DNA of 64,000 nucleotides from Pseudomonas fluorescens (GCF_902497995.1 NZ_CABVII010000002.1:1-64000), one strand, 5' to 3'; positions 52,475 through 63,552 are shown, counted from the first letter of the stretch. The notes: generated from the letters alone by a model not told the origin. Made by a program: numbers and translations.

Positions 52475-52909
52475 TCAGATCCCCTGGCTACGCAACCAGC
52501 TCATCAACTGCGGTAACGGGAAGGCCCCGCTCTGGCGCGCCACTTCCCGGCCGTTCTTGAACAGAATCAGGCTCGGGATCGAGCGAATCCCCAACTGCGC
52601 CGACAACTGCTGATTCGCCTCGCTATCCAGTTTCGCCAACCGACACTTGCCTGCCAACTGGCTGGCGGCCTGCTCGAACACCGGGGCAAACGACTTGCAC
52701 GGCCCGCACCAGTCCGCCCACACATCCACCAGCAACGGCAGGTCTCCCTTGATCTGACTGGCGTAATCGCTTTGCTTCAATTCGAACGGTTTGGCCAACA
52801 GGACCTCGGCCTTGCACCGGCCGCATTTTGGATGGTCGTCGATTCGTTCGGCGGGAATGCGGTTAAGGCCATTACAGTGGGGGCAGGGGATGAGCATTGG
52901 ATCGGTCAT
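52475..52909 (-). CDS. trxC: Thioredoxin 2
   Basis: 144 residues. An N-terminal zinc ribbon (C9-x2-C12, C29-x2-C32) precedes a thioredoxin fold with active site WCGPC (C68, C71) and the cis-Pro loop IRSIPSLILF. The zinc domain distinguishes TrxC from TrxA. It is a cytosolic disulfide reductase, often induced by oxidative stress in other bacteria. Confidence 0.96.
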   Translation of the reverse strand: MTDPMLIPCPHCNGLNRIPAERIDDHPKCGRCKAEVLLAKPFELKQSDYASQIKGDLPLLVDVWADWCGPCKSFAPVFEQAASQLAGKCRLAKLDSEANQQLSAQLGIRSIPSLILFKNGREVARQSGAFPLPQLMSWLRSQGI

Positions 52910-53032
52910 GAGAGGGGTCCTGTTAAGAAGCCGATCCTTCCTATTTGGAGACGTTTGCTCATGTTTTCAATCGAGGGAAGTGGCGCAGCCTGTCTAGGCT
53001 CAGAGAACACTGACTTCACCATTCGTCTGCTT

Positions 53033-53093
53033 GCCAATATCGCAACTTGCGATATTGGCGATCTGTGATTAACTCACTATAGCAAATTGCGAT
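53033..53093 (+). promoter_or_regulatory. higBA operator and promoter
   Basis: A perfect 27-base palindrome: GCCAATATCGCAA (53033-53045), a central C, TTGCGATATTGGC (53047-53059). A second partial site AGCAAATTGCGAT (53081-53093) lies 35 bases on. A candidate promoter, TTGGCG (53055-53060), 17 bases, TATAGC (53078-53083), is covered at both ends by these sites, as expected for autorepression by the antitoxin. Confidence 0.75.
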
Positions 53094-53104
53094 AAGGAGA
53101 TTGC

Positions 53105-53401
53105 ATGCATGTGTTCGCGGAAAAACGAATCTGGGAATCCAAGGAAAAATGGCCAAAGGCTGCGAGTGCGCTCGATGAATGGTATCGATTGATCAAGCGA
53201 AACAAACCCGGTGATTTTGCCGCAATGAAATCGCTGTTTCCTGCAACCGATAAGGTTGGTGAGTTTCATGTGTTCGACATTGGAGGAAATAAACTGCGAT
53301 TGATTGCTGTCGTGAGGTATCAGCCACAGAAGCTGTACATCAAACACGTGTTGGATCACCGCGAGTATGAACGGGGTAAATGGAAGGAGAAGAGACAATG
53401 A
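53105..53401 (+). CDS. higB: HigB-type toxin, mRNA interferase
   Basis: 98 residues. The order toxin-before-antitoxin and the features WPKAASALDEWYRLIKR (about 16-32), LRLIAVVRYQPQKLYIKHVLDH fit the HigB_toxin family, ribosome-dependent endoribonucleases. An AAGGAG ribosome site precedes the ATG. Its stop overlaps the antitoxin ATG (ATGA). Moderately lower GC than its neighbours and more Lys-rich, consistent with acquisition. Confidence 0.9.
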   Translation: MHVFAEKRIWESKEKWPKAASALDEWYRLIKRNKPGDFAAMKSLFPATDKVGEFHVFDIGGNKLRLIAVVRYQPQKLYIKHVLDHREYERGKWKEKRQ

Positions 53402-53799
53402 GTGTACTGATCAAAAAAGCTGCTGAGCATTGGCAGTTTGTGTCGCCGGTACTGCGCAAACCAAAAAACGAAGACGACTACGACGCGCTGGTCCAGGCGC
53501 TCGATGAATTGCTCGAGATGACCGGTGAGGATGAGTCACATCCTCTGATGAGTCTGGTGGATATCATCGGCGACTGGATTGAGGAATGGGACCACAAGCA
53601 TCGCCCGATGCCCGTAGCCAGTGGCGTAGACGTCCTTCGTTACCTGATGCGCGAACATGGCCTGAGCCAAAGCGAGCTGCCCGGCGTAGGCAGCCAGTCG
53701 GTAGTCTCCGAGATCTTGAGCGGCAAGCGCCAGCTCAACCTGCGCCAGATCCGCTGGTTGGCCGAGCGCTTTGGTGTGTCGGTGGAGACCTTTATCTGA
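53398..53799 (+). CDS. higA: HigA-type antitoxin with helix-turn-helix
   Basis: 133 residues from ATG 53398 (GGAG eight bases ahead). An acidic N-terminal region (ALDELLEMTGEDESHPLM) is followed by a Cro/C1-type HTH (LRYLMREHGLSQSELP, SQSVVSEILSGKRQLN, about 78-115). It neutralises HigB and probably binds the perfect palindrome upstream. Confidence 0.9.
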   Translation: MSVLIKKAAEHWQFVSPVLRKPKNEDDYDALVQALDELLEMTGEDESHPLMSLVDIIGDWIEEWDHKHRPMPVASGVDVLRYLMREHGLSQSELPGVGSQSVVSEILSGKRQLNLRQIRWLAERFGVSVETFI

Positions 53800-53805
53800 C
53801 CAGCC

Positions 53806-55317
<1,512 letters not shown>

Positions 55318-58300
55318 TTAGTCGAGCTTGGCGGCTGGCGGCACTTGAGGCACTTGAACATCCGCCTTGGGCACGATGGTCTTGGCTTCCGGCTCGATTG
55401 GCACCATCTTGTATTCCTGACCCTGGATGTTCTTGAGGTAAACCTCCATCTGCCGGAACGAAATGTTGATGTGCTGCTTCTTGAATTCGCGGTTGATGAA
55501 GCGGTTGACCTCGTCGAGCACCGGGTTGCGGTCACCGAGGTCGCGCACATGCATGCGCAGCTCGTGGTCGAGGGTGCTTTCACCGAAGTTCAGGAAATAC
55601 ACCTGGGGTTCAGGCTCTTTGAGTACCCGCGGGTTTTCCCGGGCAGCCTTGAGCAGCAGTTCCTTGACCAGGTCGAGGTCCGAACCGTAGTCGACACCGA
55701 GCTTGAGGGTCACCCGGGTGATGGTGTCGGTCAGGGACCAGTTGATCAGTTGCCCGGTAATGAACGTCTTGTTCGGGACGATGATGTCCTTGCGGTCGAA
55801 GTCGGTGATGGTCGTGGCGCGGATGCGAATCTTGCTTACCGTTCCCGACAGGTTGCCGATGGTGATCGTGTCGCCGATCCGCACCGGGCGTTCGAACAGG
55901 ATCATGATCCCGGAGATGAAGTTGGCGAAGATCTCCTGCATGCCGAAACCCAGGCCCACCGAGAGCGCTGCCACCAGCCATTGCAACTTGTCCCAACTCA
56001 CGCCGAGGGTGGACAGGGTCGAGACGAAACCGATACCGGCGATCACGTACGACAACAACGTCGTTGTGGCATAGGCACTGCCCTGGGCCAGGTTCAGCTT
56101 CGACAGCACAAACACTTCCAGCAAACCCGGCAGGTTGCGTGCAAGCGCAAAGGTGATGCCGATGATGATCAACGCGCCGAGCATGTCGCCGATGCTGATC
56201 GGCACCATGCTCATGTTGGCGCCGGTGCCGCTGGTGTATTCGTAGAGGGTGATGTTGTCCAGGTACGAGAACACCGAGATCAGGTCGGACCAGACCCAGT
56301 ACAGCGCTGCCATGAACCCGCCAAGCAACGCCAGGCGGATCAGGCGCAGGGACTGTTCGTTGACCTTCTCGATGTCCAGGGTCGGTTCTTCGATCACCAC
56401 TTCGCCGTCGCCCGCTTCCTTGGCGGCCTGGCGTTTGGCCAGCGCGCGCTGATAAGCCAGGCGTCGGGCTGCAACGCTGAGACCGCGTACGAACGTGGCT
56501 TCGATGACCAGCCAGAACATCAGCAGGTAAAGGGTATTGATCAATCGGTCGCTGAGTTTCAGTGCGGTGTAGTAGTAGCCGAAGCACACCGCCACGAACA
56601 AGGCGACCGGCAGGGCGGTGAACAGGACGGCCACGGCCTTGCGGAACAGTGACGCGTTCTGATGGGTCGGGCTGCTGGTCAACAAGCGGCTGAGCAGCCA
56701 GGCCATCAAGGCGTAGCAGGTGAGCACCACCGGCATGCCGAGCACGTCGTCGGCCAGCCCCGCCGGTTGCAGCTCGGCGACGGCCACCACCGCGACCAAG
56801 GCCATTACCACCAGCCCGAGCCGGCGAATCCAGCCCTGGAGGAATTCGACCTGGGGCTTTTCCCAACGGAAATGCAATTCGGCCACGCCGCCGGGTGCGA
56901 GGATCCGGTAGGCGGTGTAGAACACCAGCCAGGCCTGGGCCATCTGCAGCAGCGCCGCGCCCATGTTGGCGTTCTGCCCGCGAGCGTCGATCTGCAAGGC
57001 CAGGCCGCACAAGGCCAGGCCCAGGGCGACCGGCATTGCCAGCAAAATATTGATCAGGATCGCTTGAGGCGTGTGCCACTGGCTGTCGCGCTTGAAGTGG
57101 CCAATGTCCTGGTGAACCTTGTTCAGCTTGGCGTACAAGCTCGTGCGCCGCCACAGCAGGGCGCCGATCAGCAGCGCCAGCGGCAGGAACAACAGCGGTC
57201 GCTGGGTCAGGCCGTCGGTCAATTCACTCAGGCTCGAAGACCACGGCAGTGTGGTCACTTGTCGTTGCAGGCGCTCCGGCACGGCGCGGATCCATTCAGG
57301 ATCAAGCGGCTTGTTGCTGGCAATCCAGAACATCTGCTCATCCAGCGTGGCCCTGAGACTTTGCGCAGTGCTGAGCAGTTGCTTTTGATTGAGTTGCAGC
57401 GTGATGGATTCATTGAGCACCGCGCTCAGTTCGCGGTTCAGCCGCTCCAGCAGGTCGGCGCGGGTGGTGGCCAGTTCCATCAGGCTCTTGCGCAGCTGCG
57501 GGGTGACTTGCTCGGGCGGCTGGGCCGCCAGCAGATTATCGACGTACGTCGCCGGGTTGCTGAGCAGTTCCCGTTGCTGGCTGACTTCGAACTGGTACAG
57601 GCGGATGTCGGCGATCTGGTCGGCCAGGTCGCGGTCGACCTTGAGGTGCGGCAGGCCCTGTTTCTGCTTGTAGAGAATCTTGGAGAGCAGCAGGCTGCCC
57701 TTGAGCACGTTGATTTGCTCATCCAGGGCTGAATCGCTCTGGGTCACGTTGTCCAGCTGTTGTTTGGTCTGCAGGTTCTGCTGGGTGACTTCGTTGAGAC
57801 GGTCGGTGCTTTTGAGCAGGTAGTCCGAAAGTTTCAGGTTGGCCGCACTTTCGGTGGCCAGCAGAACGCTGCCTCCGGACTTCTGTGCTTCGATGGACTG
57901 CTGGGTCACCGTCTCCTGGGACTGGGCCAGGCGTTTCTGGCTGATCAGGTTTTGCAGCTCCTGGATTTCCCGTTCCAGGCGGTCGGATTTCTCCGAGAGC
58001 AAGTCATGCTGGCTATTGCCCAGATCCTGCAGCTGACTGTTGCCGGCCAGTTCCTGGCGACGCAGGAGGATCAAGGCATTGAGCGCCGCGAGTTCGGCAT
58101 TGAGCTGGTCGCGTTGCTCGCCGCTCAGGGTCTTGCCGTTGTCTTTGCCGGCCTTGAGGATGTTGTTGATCTGCTGGATGCGCGTCTGGCTGGCGGAAAT
58201 TTGCGCCTGGGCGCGCTCGGGGCGGGTTTGGGCAGTAATGACCAGGCTGTTGGCGTTGGCCAGGGCTTTTTGCAGATCGCTTTGCTGGGTCGAGCGCTCG

Positions 58301-58668
58301 GTCAGCAACTGCTCAAGCTGCTGAATCGACTCTTTGGCGTAGCGCTGCGCCACCGGCACCACGCTGGTGGCCTTGAGGCGAGTCAGTTCACGCTGATTCT
58401 CGATGTTCTGCTTTGGCGCGGTGGCCAGTTGTTGCTTGAGCTCAACCAGCTTCTGTTCGTAATCACGCTTACTGGTGAGCTGTGTCAGCGTGCTTTGCAG
58501 AGTGCTCTGCAGGGCTTTTTGATCGGCTTCCGGCAGTTTGCGCTCGGCGATCTTGTCCAGGTTTGCCTGCACGGCGTCGCTGGACGGCGGCTCGGCCGCT
58601 TGCAGCGTACCGACAGAAAGGCTCAAGCCCAGCAGGGCCATGACGAAAAAGGTGCGCAGGGTTGACAT
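55318..58668 (-). CDS. mscK: Large mechanosensitive channel, MscK/KefA type
   Basis: 1116 residues. A signal peptide (about 1-24, GTLQA-AEPP) precedes a long periplasmic coiled-coil region (about 25-470), about eleven transmembrane helices (about 475-890), and an MscS domain with the pore helix and FANFISGIMILFERPVRIGDTI (about 925-946). The C-terminal cytoplasmic beta and alpha-beta parts follow. It opens under membrane tension, in E. coli with K+ dependence. ATG 58668 fits the signal peptide; an in-frame TTG at 58686 is less likely. It follows nhaP2 by 33 bases. Confidence 0.93.
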   Translation of the reverse strand: MSTLRTFFVMALLGLSLSVGTLQAAEPPSSDAVQANLDKIAERKLPEADQKALQSTLQSTLTQLTSKRDYEQKLVELKQQLATAPKQNIENQRELTRLKATSVVPVAQRYAKESIQQLEQLLTERSTQQSDLQKALANANSLVITAQTRPERAQAQISASQTRIQQINNILKAGKDNGKTLSGEQRDQLNAELAALNALILLRRQELAGNSQLQDLGNSQHDLLSEKSDRLEREIQELQNLISQKRLAQSQETVTQQSIEAQKSGGSVLLATESAANLKLSDYLLKSTDRLNEVTQQNLQTKQQLDNVTQSDSALDEQINVLKGSLLLSKILYKQKQGLPHLKVDRDLADQIADIRLYQFEVSQQRELLSNPATYVDNLLAAQPPEQVTPQLRKSLMELATTRADLLERLNRELSAVLNESITLQLNQKQLLSTAQSLRATLDEQMFWIASNKPLDPEWIRAVPERLQRQVTTLPWSSSLSELTDGLTQRPLLFLPLALLIGALLWRRTSLYAKLNKVHQDIGHFKRDSQWHTPQAILINILLAMPVALGLALCGLALQIDARGQNANMGAALLQMAQAWLVFYTAYRILAPGGVAELHFRWEKPQVEFLQGWIRRLGLVVMALVAVVAVAELQPAGLADDVLGMPVVLTCYALMAWLLSRLLTSSPTHQNASLFRKAVAVLFTALPVALFVAVCFGYYYTALKLSDRLINTLYLLMFWLVIEATFVRGLSVAARRLAYQRALAKRQAAKEAGDGEVVIEEPTLDIEKVNEQSLRLIRLALLGGFMAALYWVWSDLISVFSYLDNITLYEYTSGTGANMSMVPISIGDMLGALIIIGITFALARNLPGLLEVFVLSKLNLAQGSAYATTTLLSYVIAGIGFVSTLSTLGVSWDKLQWLVAALSVGLGFGMQEIFANFISGIMILFERPVRIGDTITIGNLSGTVSKIRIRATTITDFDRKDIIVPNKTFITGQLINWSLTDTITRVTLKLGVDYGSDLDLVKELLLKAARENPRVLKEPEPQVYFLNFGESTLDHELRMHVRDLGDRNPVLDEVNRFINREFKKQHINISFRQMEVYLKNIQGQEYKMVPIEPEAKTIVPKADVQVPQVPPAAKLD

Positions 58669-58701
58669 AGAGACCGATCGAAACAAGACGAAGAATTGAG
58701 T

Positions 58702-60444
58702 TTAGAGGAACAAGCCCGGGCCTGGGCGACTTCCTTCGGGGAATCTGACGCCCACTTTGCCGATCTTGTTCCCTTCCATGACCGCGACGGTCCAGATGGT
58801 GTTGTTCCACTCCACCTGGTCACCGACTACTGGCGCACCCCCCACTTTATGGGCAATGAAGCTGGCCAGAGTCATGTCCGGATCGATGCCTTCGACTTTC
58901 AACCCATATAGCGCCGCAACCGCAGTCAGCTGGGCGTCTCCTTCAAGTACGAAGTCACCGAAAAAGCGCAAATCGAGGCCCCGTTGCGGCGCCTGACTGA
59001 AGAGTTTTCCGAGGGCCGACAGGTTGTGTTCATGGCCGATTACACAGAGCAAATCATCGACTTCGAGCACCGTACTACCCGACGGATGGAGCAGTTGCTG
59101 CCCCCGAAACAGTGCCGCGATCCGGGTACCTTCGGGCATTTTCAGTTCGCGAAGGGGTGAGCCGATGCACCATTTTTCGGCACCGAGGCGATAAACGAAC
59201 AGTTCCCACTCGCTGGTGACGTGGACTTCCAGGGCGGCCCGGGAGATCGGCGCGGGCTCCGGCGGAACGGTCACCTTCAGAAGCTTCGCCACCCAAGGCA
59301 GGCTCGTGCCCTGCACCAGCAGCGACACCAGCACGATAAAGAAGGCGAGATTGAAGTAAAGCTGGGCGTTCGGCAGGCCCGCCATCAGCGGGAACACCGC
59401 CAGAATGATCGGGACCGCGCCGCGCAAGCCTACCCAGGAGATGAACGCTTTTTCGCGGCCATGGAACGCCTTGAACGGCAACAGACCGACCACTACCGAC
59501 AACGGCCGGGCAAACAGAATCATCCACAGCGCCAGGCCCAGGGCGGGCAAGGCGATCGGCAACAAGTCGTGGGGCGTCACCAGCAGGCCCAGCACCAGGA
59601 ACATCCCGATCTGGGCCAGCCAGGCCATGCCGTCGAGCATATGCAGGATGCCATGGCGGCTGCGCACCGGGCGGTTGCCGATCACCAGGCCGCACAGGTA
59701 CACCGCGAGGAAGCCGCTGCCGTGCAGGGCGTTGGTCAGGGCGAAAACAACCAGGCCGCCGGCAATCACCAAAATCGGATAGAGGCCGGCGGCCAGGTTG
59801 ATGCGGTTGACCAGTTGCAACATGACCCAGCCGCCGCCCAGCCCGATCACTGCGCCGATGCCGAACTCGCGCACCAGATGCCCGAGCAGGCTCCAGTGCA
59901 GCCCGGTCTCGCCGCTGGCGAGCATATCGATCAGGGTCACGGTCAGGAACACCGCCATCGGGTCGTTGCTGCCGGACTCGATCTCGAGACTGGCGGTCAC
60001 CCGTTCGTTCAGGCCTTTGCCACCCAGCAGCGAGAAAACCGCTGCAGCATCGGTGGAACCGACGATGGCGCCGATCAGCAGGCCCTGAATCAGGTTCAGG
60101 TCGAACAGCCAGGCGGCGGCCATGCCGGTCAGCCCCGTAGTGATCAACACCCCGACCGTGGCCAGCGACAGCGCGGGCCATAACGCAACGCGGAAACTGG
60201 AGACCCGGGTTCGCAAGCCACCGTCGAGCAGAATGACCGCCAGTGCGAGGTTGCCGACCAGATAGGCTGTCGGGTAGTTGTCAAAAATAATACCGCCGCC
60301 GTCGACACCGGCGGCCATGCCCACGGCCAGGATGATCACCAGAATCGGAATGCCAAGGCGGGAGGAAAGTGAACTCACCAGAATGCTCGCACCTACCAGC
60401 AACGCGCCGATCAAGAACAGGCTGTTGATGGTGGTAGCATTCAA
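58702..60444 (-). CDS. nhaP2: Potassium/proton antiporter, NhaP2/CvrA type
   Basis: 580 residues. About 12-13 helices form a CPA1 antiporter with [14 protein letters not shown] (about 148-161) and [10 protein letters not shown] (about 174-183) holding the ion-binding Asp residues. A cytoplasmic TrkA_C-like domain and a CorC/HlyC-type end (from about 390) follow. The start is TTG 60444, with CTGGAG nine bases ahead; the resulting length equals that of the P. aeruginosa protein as I recall it. Probably cotranscribed with mscK. Confidence 0.92.
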   Translation of the reverse strand: MNATTINSLFLIGALLVGASILVSSLSSRLGIPILVIILAVGMAAGVDGGGIIFDNYPTAYLVGNLALAVILLDGGLRTRVSSFRVALWPALSLATVGVLITTGLTGMAAAWLFDLNLIQGLLIGAIVGSTDAAAVFSLLGGKGLNERVTASLEIESGSNDPMAVFLTVTLIDMLASGETGLHWSLLGHLVREFGIGAVIGLGGGWVMLQLVNRINLAAGLYPILVIAGGLVVFALTNALHGSGFLAVYLCGLVIGNRPVRSRHGILHMLDGMAWLAQIGMFLVLGLLVTPHDLLPIALPALGLALWMILFARPLSVVVGLLPFKAFHGREKAFISWVGLRGAVPIILAVFPLMAGLPNAQLYFNLAFFIVLVSLLVQGTSLPWVAKLLKVTVPPEPAPISRAALEVHVTSEWELFVYRLGAEKWCIGSPLRELKMPEGTRIAALFRGQQLLHPSGSTVLEVDDLLCVIGHEHNLSALGKLFSQAPQRGLDLRFFGDFVLEGDAQLTAVAALYGLKVEGIDPDMTLASFIAHKVGGAPVVGDQVEWNNTIWTVAVMEGNKIGKVGVRFPEGSRPGPGLFL

Positions 60445-60506
60445 AGGCAGTACTCCAGAAAGCTGAAAGGCGGGCACAAACTGACCATGCAGTCTGCGTG
60501 CCAGCG

Positions 60507-60537
60507 ATTCTAACCTGTTGAAATGTGATGCTGTCAA
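60507..60537 (-). promoter_or_regulatory. Candidate sigma-70 promoter of nhaP2-mscK
   Basis: On the minus strand a perfect TTGACA (60532-60537) lies 19 bases from TAGAAT (60507-60512). The leader would be about 55 bases. The spacer is two bases longer than optimal. The rest of 60445-60759 contains no other feature I can support. Confidence 0.55.
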
Positions 60538-60759
60538 AAAGCTTTTCGGCAGTAGAGGCCCAAGGCGTTCCGGCGTTTTTTATCATACAACCGTCCTGGC
60601 GACGAAGTGCAGGAACCAGATGGGCCAAACAGAGTCTCTACAGTTCGCGAGGAAGGTCGTCCGCCAGCAAAATCAAGGCTTGCGCCGGGATAACCCTGGC
60701 ATCCGCAGTGACTTTTCCTTTATCGTACGCGCCCTTTTCAAATGCCTGGAAAATCAAAA

Positions 60760-60990
60760 ATGTTGGAAGCATCCCTAAGCCAATTGGAACAACTGGTCAG
60801 CGATCTGGTGCAACAGAACCAATCCCTGCTCGCCACCAACCAGACCCTGAGCGCAGAACTGGCCCAGGCCAAGGACGAAAACGAAAGCCTGCAATTGAGC
60901 CTGATGGAGCAGGAAGAGAAACAAGGCGCCACCACGGCCCGCATCCAGGCCCTGGTTGAGCGTGTCAGCGCCGGCCCTGTCAGCGCATGA
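60760..60990 (+). CDS. ZapB-like coiled-coil protein
   Basis: 76 residues from ATG 60760 (TGGA about ten bases ahead; ATG 60742 in the same frame lacks a ribosome site). Almost the whole length is a heptad coiled coil (LSQLEQLVSDLVQQNQSLL, LAQAKDENESLQLSLME). Position directly before and overlapping a zapA-like gene suggests the TIGR02449/ZapB-like family linked to FtsZ-ring organisation. Function is inferred. Confidence 0.7.
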   Translation: MLEASLSQLEQLVSDLVQQNQSLLATNQTLSAELAQAKDENESLQLSLMEQEEKQGATTARIQALVERVSAGPVSA

Positions 60991-61289
60991 ATCACGGCAC
61001 CGCAGGGGTAAAAGTCGTCTCGATCCTGGGGGAGGACTATTCGATCAGGGCGCCGGCCGGGGAAGAGCAAACCCTGCTGGACGCCGCGCTGATGTTGAAG
61101 GCCGCCCTGGCCGACACTAAAAACAAATACCCGACACTGATCGGTGACCGCTTGTTGGTACTGGCCGCGATGAATCTGTGCTCTCAGCAGATCGAAATGC
61201 GCAAAAAGCACCGCCAGGAACTCGACCGTTACCAAGAGCAAGTCAGCGCCACGGTTGAAGTGATCTCCAAGACGATCAATCAGGCCTGA
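60987..61289 (+). CDS. ZapA-like cell division protein
   Basis: 100 residues. VKVVSILGEDYSIRAP and EEQTLLDAALMLKAALAD match the ZapA N-terminal globular motif; LIGDRLLVLAAMNLCSQQI and a C-terminal coiled coil follow. ZapA bundles FtsZ filaments at midcell. Start overlaps the previous stop (ATGA). The usual neighbours of pseudomonad zapA, the 6S RNA gene and a 5-formyl-THF cyclo-ligase gene, do not follow, so this may be a second, divergent copy. Confidence 0.8.
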   Translation: MNHGTAGVKVVSILGEDYSIRAPAGEEQTLLDAALMLKAALADTKNKYPTLIGDRLLVLAAMNLCSQQIEMRKKHRQELDRYQEQVSATVEVISKTINQA

Positions 61290-61301
61290 TTTTAGGATTG
61301 A

Positions 61302-61394
61302 TGGGAAGTCAGAGCTTGCCGTGAGGGTTGTCAGACGTTGCAGCAGTTGGCGGATCATCTGGCGCGGCAGATGGGTGGGTTCAAGTTGAGCTGA
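61302..61394 (+). pseudogene. Possible remnant of a chemoreceptor C-terminus
   Basis: After a TGA at 61299-61301 a frame reads EVRACREGCQTLQQLADHL then ARQMGGFKLS and stops at 61392-61394. The pattern C-x-x-LQ-x-LA-x-x-L-x-x-Q-x-x-x-FKL resembles the last residues of Pseudomonas methyl-accepting chemotaxis proteins. No upstream part remains, so if correct it is a deletion scar. Confidence 0.35.
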
Positions 61395-61415
61395 TGAGTC
61401 GTCTTTACGGGCCTC

Positions 61416-61511
61416 TTCGCGAGCAAGTCGGATCGCCGCACCGCCGCTCCCACATTTAACCGCGCTGTCTGGTCGAACGCGGACCACTGTGGGAGCGGGC
61501 TTGCTCGCGAA
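61416..61511. repeat. REP doublet before the acyl-CoA dehydrogenase gene end
   Basis: Inverted arms 61416-61454 (long variant with GTCGGATCGCCGCACCGCC) and 61488-61511 (TGTGGGAGCGGGCTTGCTCG). It lies between the convergent zapA-like and acyl-CoA dehydrogenase genes. Confidence 0.87.
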
Positions 61512-61540
61512 TGGATTTCAGCAGCACAATAAGTCTTCAG

Positions 61541-63343
61541 TCAGAACCACTCATCCTGCATCGCCAGACACACATCATCCCGAGCCTCAAGAATCGCCAG
61601 CTCATGGTGGCAACCCGGTACTTCCCACGTCAGGAAATACCGTGCCGCTTGCAGCTTGCCTTTATAGAAGTTCACATCTGCCGCATTGCCTTTGGCCAGC
61701 CCTTCCTCGGCGCGAATCGCCTGCTCCAGCCAGCGCCAGCCAATCACCGCATGCCCGAACACTTTCAAGTACAGCGCCGAGTTCGCCAGGCTGCTGTTGA
61801 CCTTGCCTTGCCCCAGATCCGTCAGCAGGCCGATGGTCACCGTTTGCAGGCGCGCCACCAGTTGCTCCAAGGGCTCGCGCAACCTGGTCAGCGACCCATG
61901 CGCCTGTGCCCGCTCGGCAGTGTCGGCGATCAGGCGGATCAGTTGCTTGAGCCCCGCGCCGCCGTTCTGCGCCAGTTTGCGTCCCAGCAAATCCAGCGAC
62001 TGAATGCCGTGAGTGCCCTCGTGGATCGGATTCAGGCGGTTGTCGCGGTAATACTGCTCCACCGGATATTCACGGGTGTAACCGTGACCGCCAAGAATCT
62101 GGATCGCCAGTTCGTTAGCCTTCAAGCAAAACTCCGATGGCCAGGATTTGACAATCGGCGTCAGCAAATCCAGCAGCTCATGGGCTTGTTTGCGCTCGGT
62201 TTCGGTCTCGAGGGTTGTGGTGTCATCGAACAGCCGTGCGGCGTACAGACCCAGGTCAAACGAGCCTTCCACGTAGGCTTTCTGGGTCAGCAACATGCGC
62301 TTGACGTCAGCATGCGCAATGATCGCCACCGGCGCAGTGTTCGGGTCTTTGCTGTCCGGGACGCGACCTTGCGGACGTTCGCGGGCGTATTCCAGCGAGT
62401 ACAGGTAACCGGCGTAACCTAGCATTACCGCGCCCATGCCGACGCCAATCCGCGCCTCGTTCATCATCTGGAACATGTAGCTCAAACCGTGGTGCGGCTT
62501 GCCCACCAGGTAGCCGACACACTCGCCGTTGTCGCCGAAGTTCAGCGCGGTAGAGGTCGTGCCGCGCCAGCCCATCTTGTGGAACAGCCCCGCCAGTAGC
62601 ACGTCGTTGCGTTTGCCCTGGCTGCCGTCATCGTTGACCAGAAACTTGGGCACGATAAACAGCGAGATTCCCTTCACGCCGGCCGGTGCCTCCGGCAACT
62701 TGGCCAGGACCATGTGCACGATGTTTTCCGACAACGGGTGATCGCCGCCGGAGATGAAGATCTTGTTGCCCTTGAGTCGATACGTGCCGTCGGACGCCGG
62801 CTCTGCGCGGGTGCGAATATCCGACAACGACGAACCGGCATGCGGTTCGGTCAGGGCCATGGTGCCAAAGAAGCGTCCATCGATCATCGGCTGCAGGAAG
62901 CGCTGCTTCTGCTCATCGGTGCCGAAACTTTCAATCAGGTTGGCCGCGCCCATGGTCAAAAACGGGTATGAGGTCGACGCCGCGTTGGCCGATTGAAAGT
63001 GTGCGAAACAGGCCTGGGACAGCAGGGTAGGGAGCTGCATGCCGCCCGCATCGAAACTGCGCGCCGCATTGAGGAAGCCGGCTTCGAGGAAAGCATCCAC
63101 TGCCGGCTTCACTTCCGGAATCAGAATCGCCTGACCGTCTTCGTAGCGCGGCTCGTTTTCATCGCCCTTGCGGTTGTGCGGGGCGAAGAATTTTTCGGCG
63201 ATGCTGCGAGCGGTGCCGAGGGCGGCGTCGAACGTCTGGCGATTGTGCTCGGCGAAACGCTCGCGCTGGGTCAGGCCCTCGGCATCGAGGACTTCATACA
63301 GCTCGAAAGCCAGATTGCGGGAACTGAGCAGCGTCTCGGACAT
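61541..63343 (-). CDS. Acyl-CoA dehydrogenase
   Basis: 600 residues, longer than classical enzymes because of a C-terminal extension, as in the PA5020-type family. The FAD region includes MALTEPHAGSSLSDIRT (about 167-183) and KGNKIFISGGDH (about 194-205). The catalytic block is NRLNPIHEGTHGIQSLD, with the base Glu in HEGT (about 428). It oxidises acyl-CoA to trans-2-enoyl-CoA in fatty acid breakdown; chain length cannot be read from sequence. Confidence 0.93.
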   Translation of the reverse strand: MSETLLSSRNLAFELYEVLDAEGLTQRERFAEHNRQTFDAALGTARSIAEKFFAPHNRKGDENEPRYEDGQAILIPEVKPAVDAFLEAGFLNAARSFDAGGMQLPTLLSQACFAHFQSANAASTSYPFLTMGAANLIESFGTDEQKQRFLQPMIDGRFFGTMALTEPHAGSSLSDIRTRAEPASDGTYRLKGNKIFISGGDHPLSENIVHMVLAKLPEAPAGVKGISLFIVPKFLVNDDGSQGKRNDVLLAGLFHKMGWRGTTSTALNFGDNGECVGYLVGKPHHGLSYMFQMMNEARIGVGMGAVMLGYAGYLYSLEYARERPQGRVPDSKDPNTAPVAIIAHADVKRMLLTQKAYVEGSFDLGLYAARLFDDTTTLETETERKQAHELLDLLTPIVKSWPSEFCLKANELAIQILGGHGYTREYPVEQYYRDNRLNPIHEGTHGIQSLDLLGRKLAQNGGAGLKQLIRLIADTAERAQAHGSLTRLREPLEQLVARLQTVTIGLLTDLGQGKVNSSLANSALYLKVFGHAVIGWRWLEQAIRAEEGLAKGNAADVNFYKGKLQAARYFLTWEVPGCHHELAILEARDDVCLAMQDEWF

Positions 63344-63449
63344 GGCGGCCTACCTTTTTTTGGAATGAACCGAGTCTAGGCGTGGAGAGGACGGGGTGAA
63401 CAGGATGATTGATGAGCGTGATGGTGCAGTCCGAGCACCGCTGATCAAA

Positions 63450-63539
63450 TGTGGGAGCGGGCTTGCTCGCGAATGCGGTGTAACAGTCAATGTTGATGTC
63501 GACTGACACTCCGCATTCGCGAGCAAGCCCGCTCCCACA
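63450..63539. repeat. REP doublet (REPIN) between acyl-CoA dehydrogenase and putA
   Basis: A perfect 29-bp inverted repeat (63450-63478 and 63511-63539). Its centre shares CAGTCA and GATGTCGACTGA with the element at 52356-52445, so the two are copies of one unit including the loop. Confidence 0.92.
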
Positions 63540-63552
63540 AGGGTTTTGCATT

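Noticed and set aside
61290..61540. 6S RNA gene expected after zapA
   Set aside because: The segment contains a short coding-like frame and a REP doublet, with no long closed stem of 6S type.
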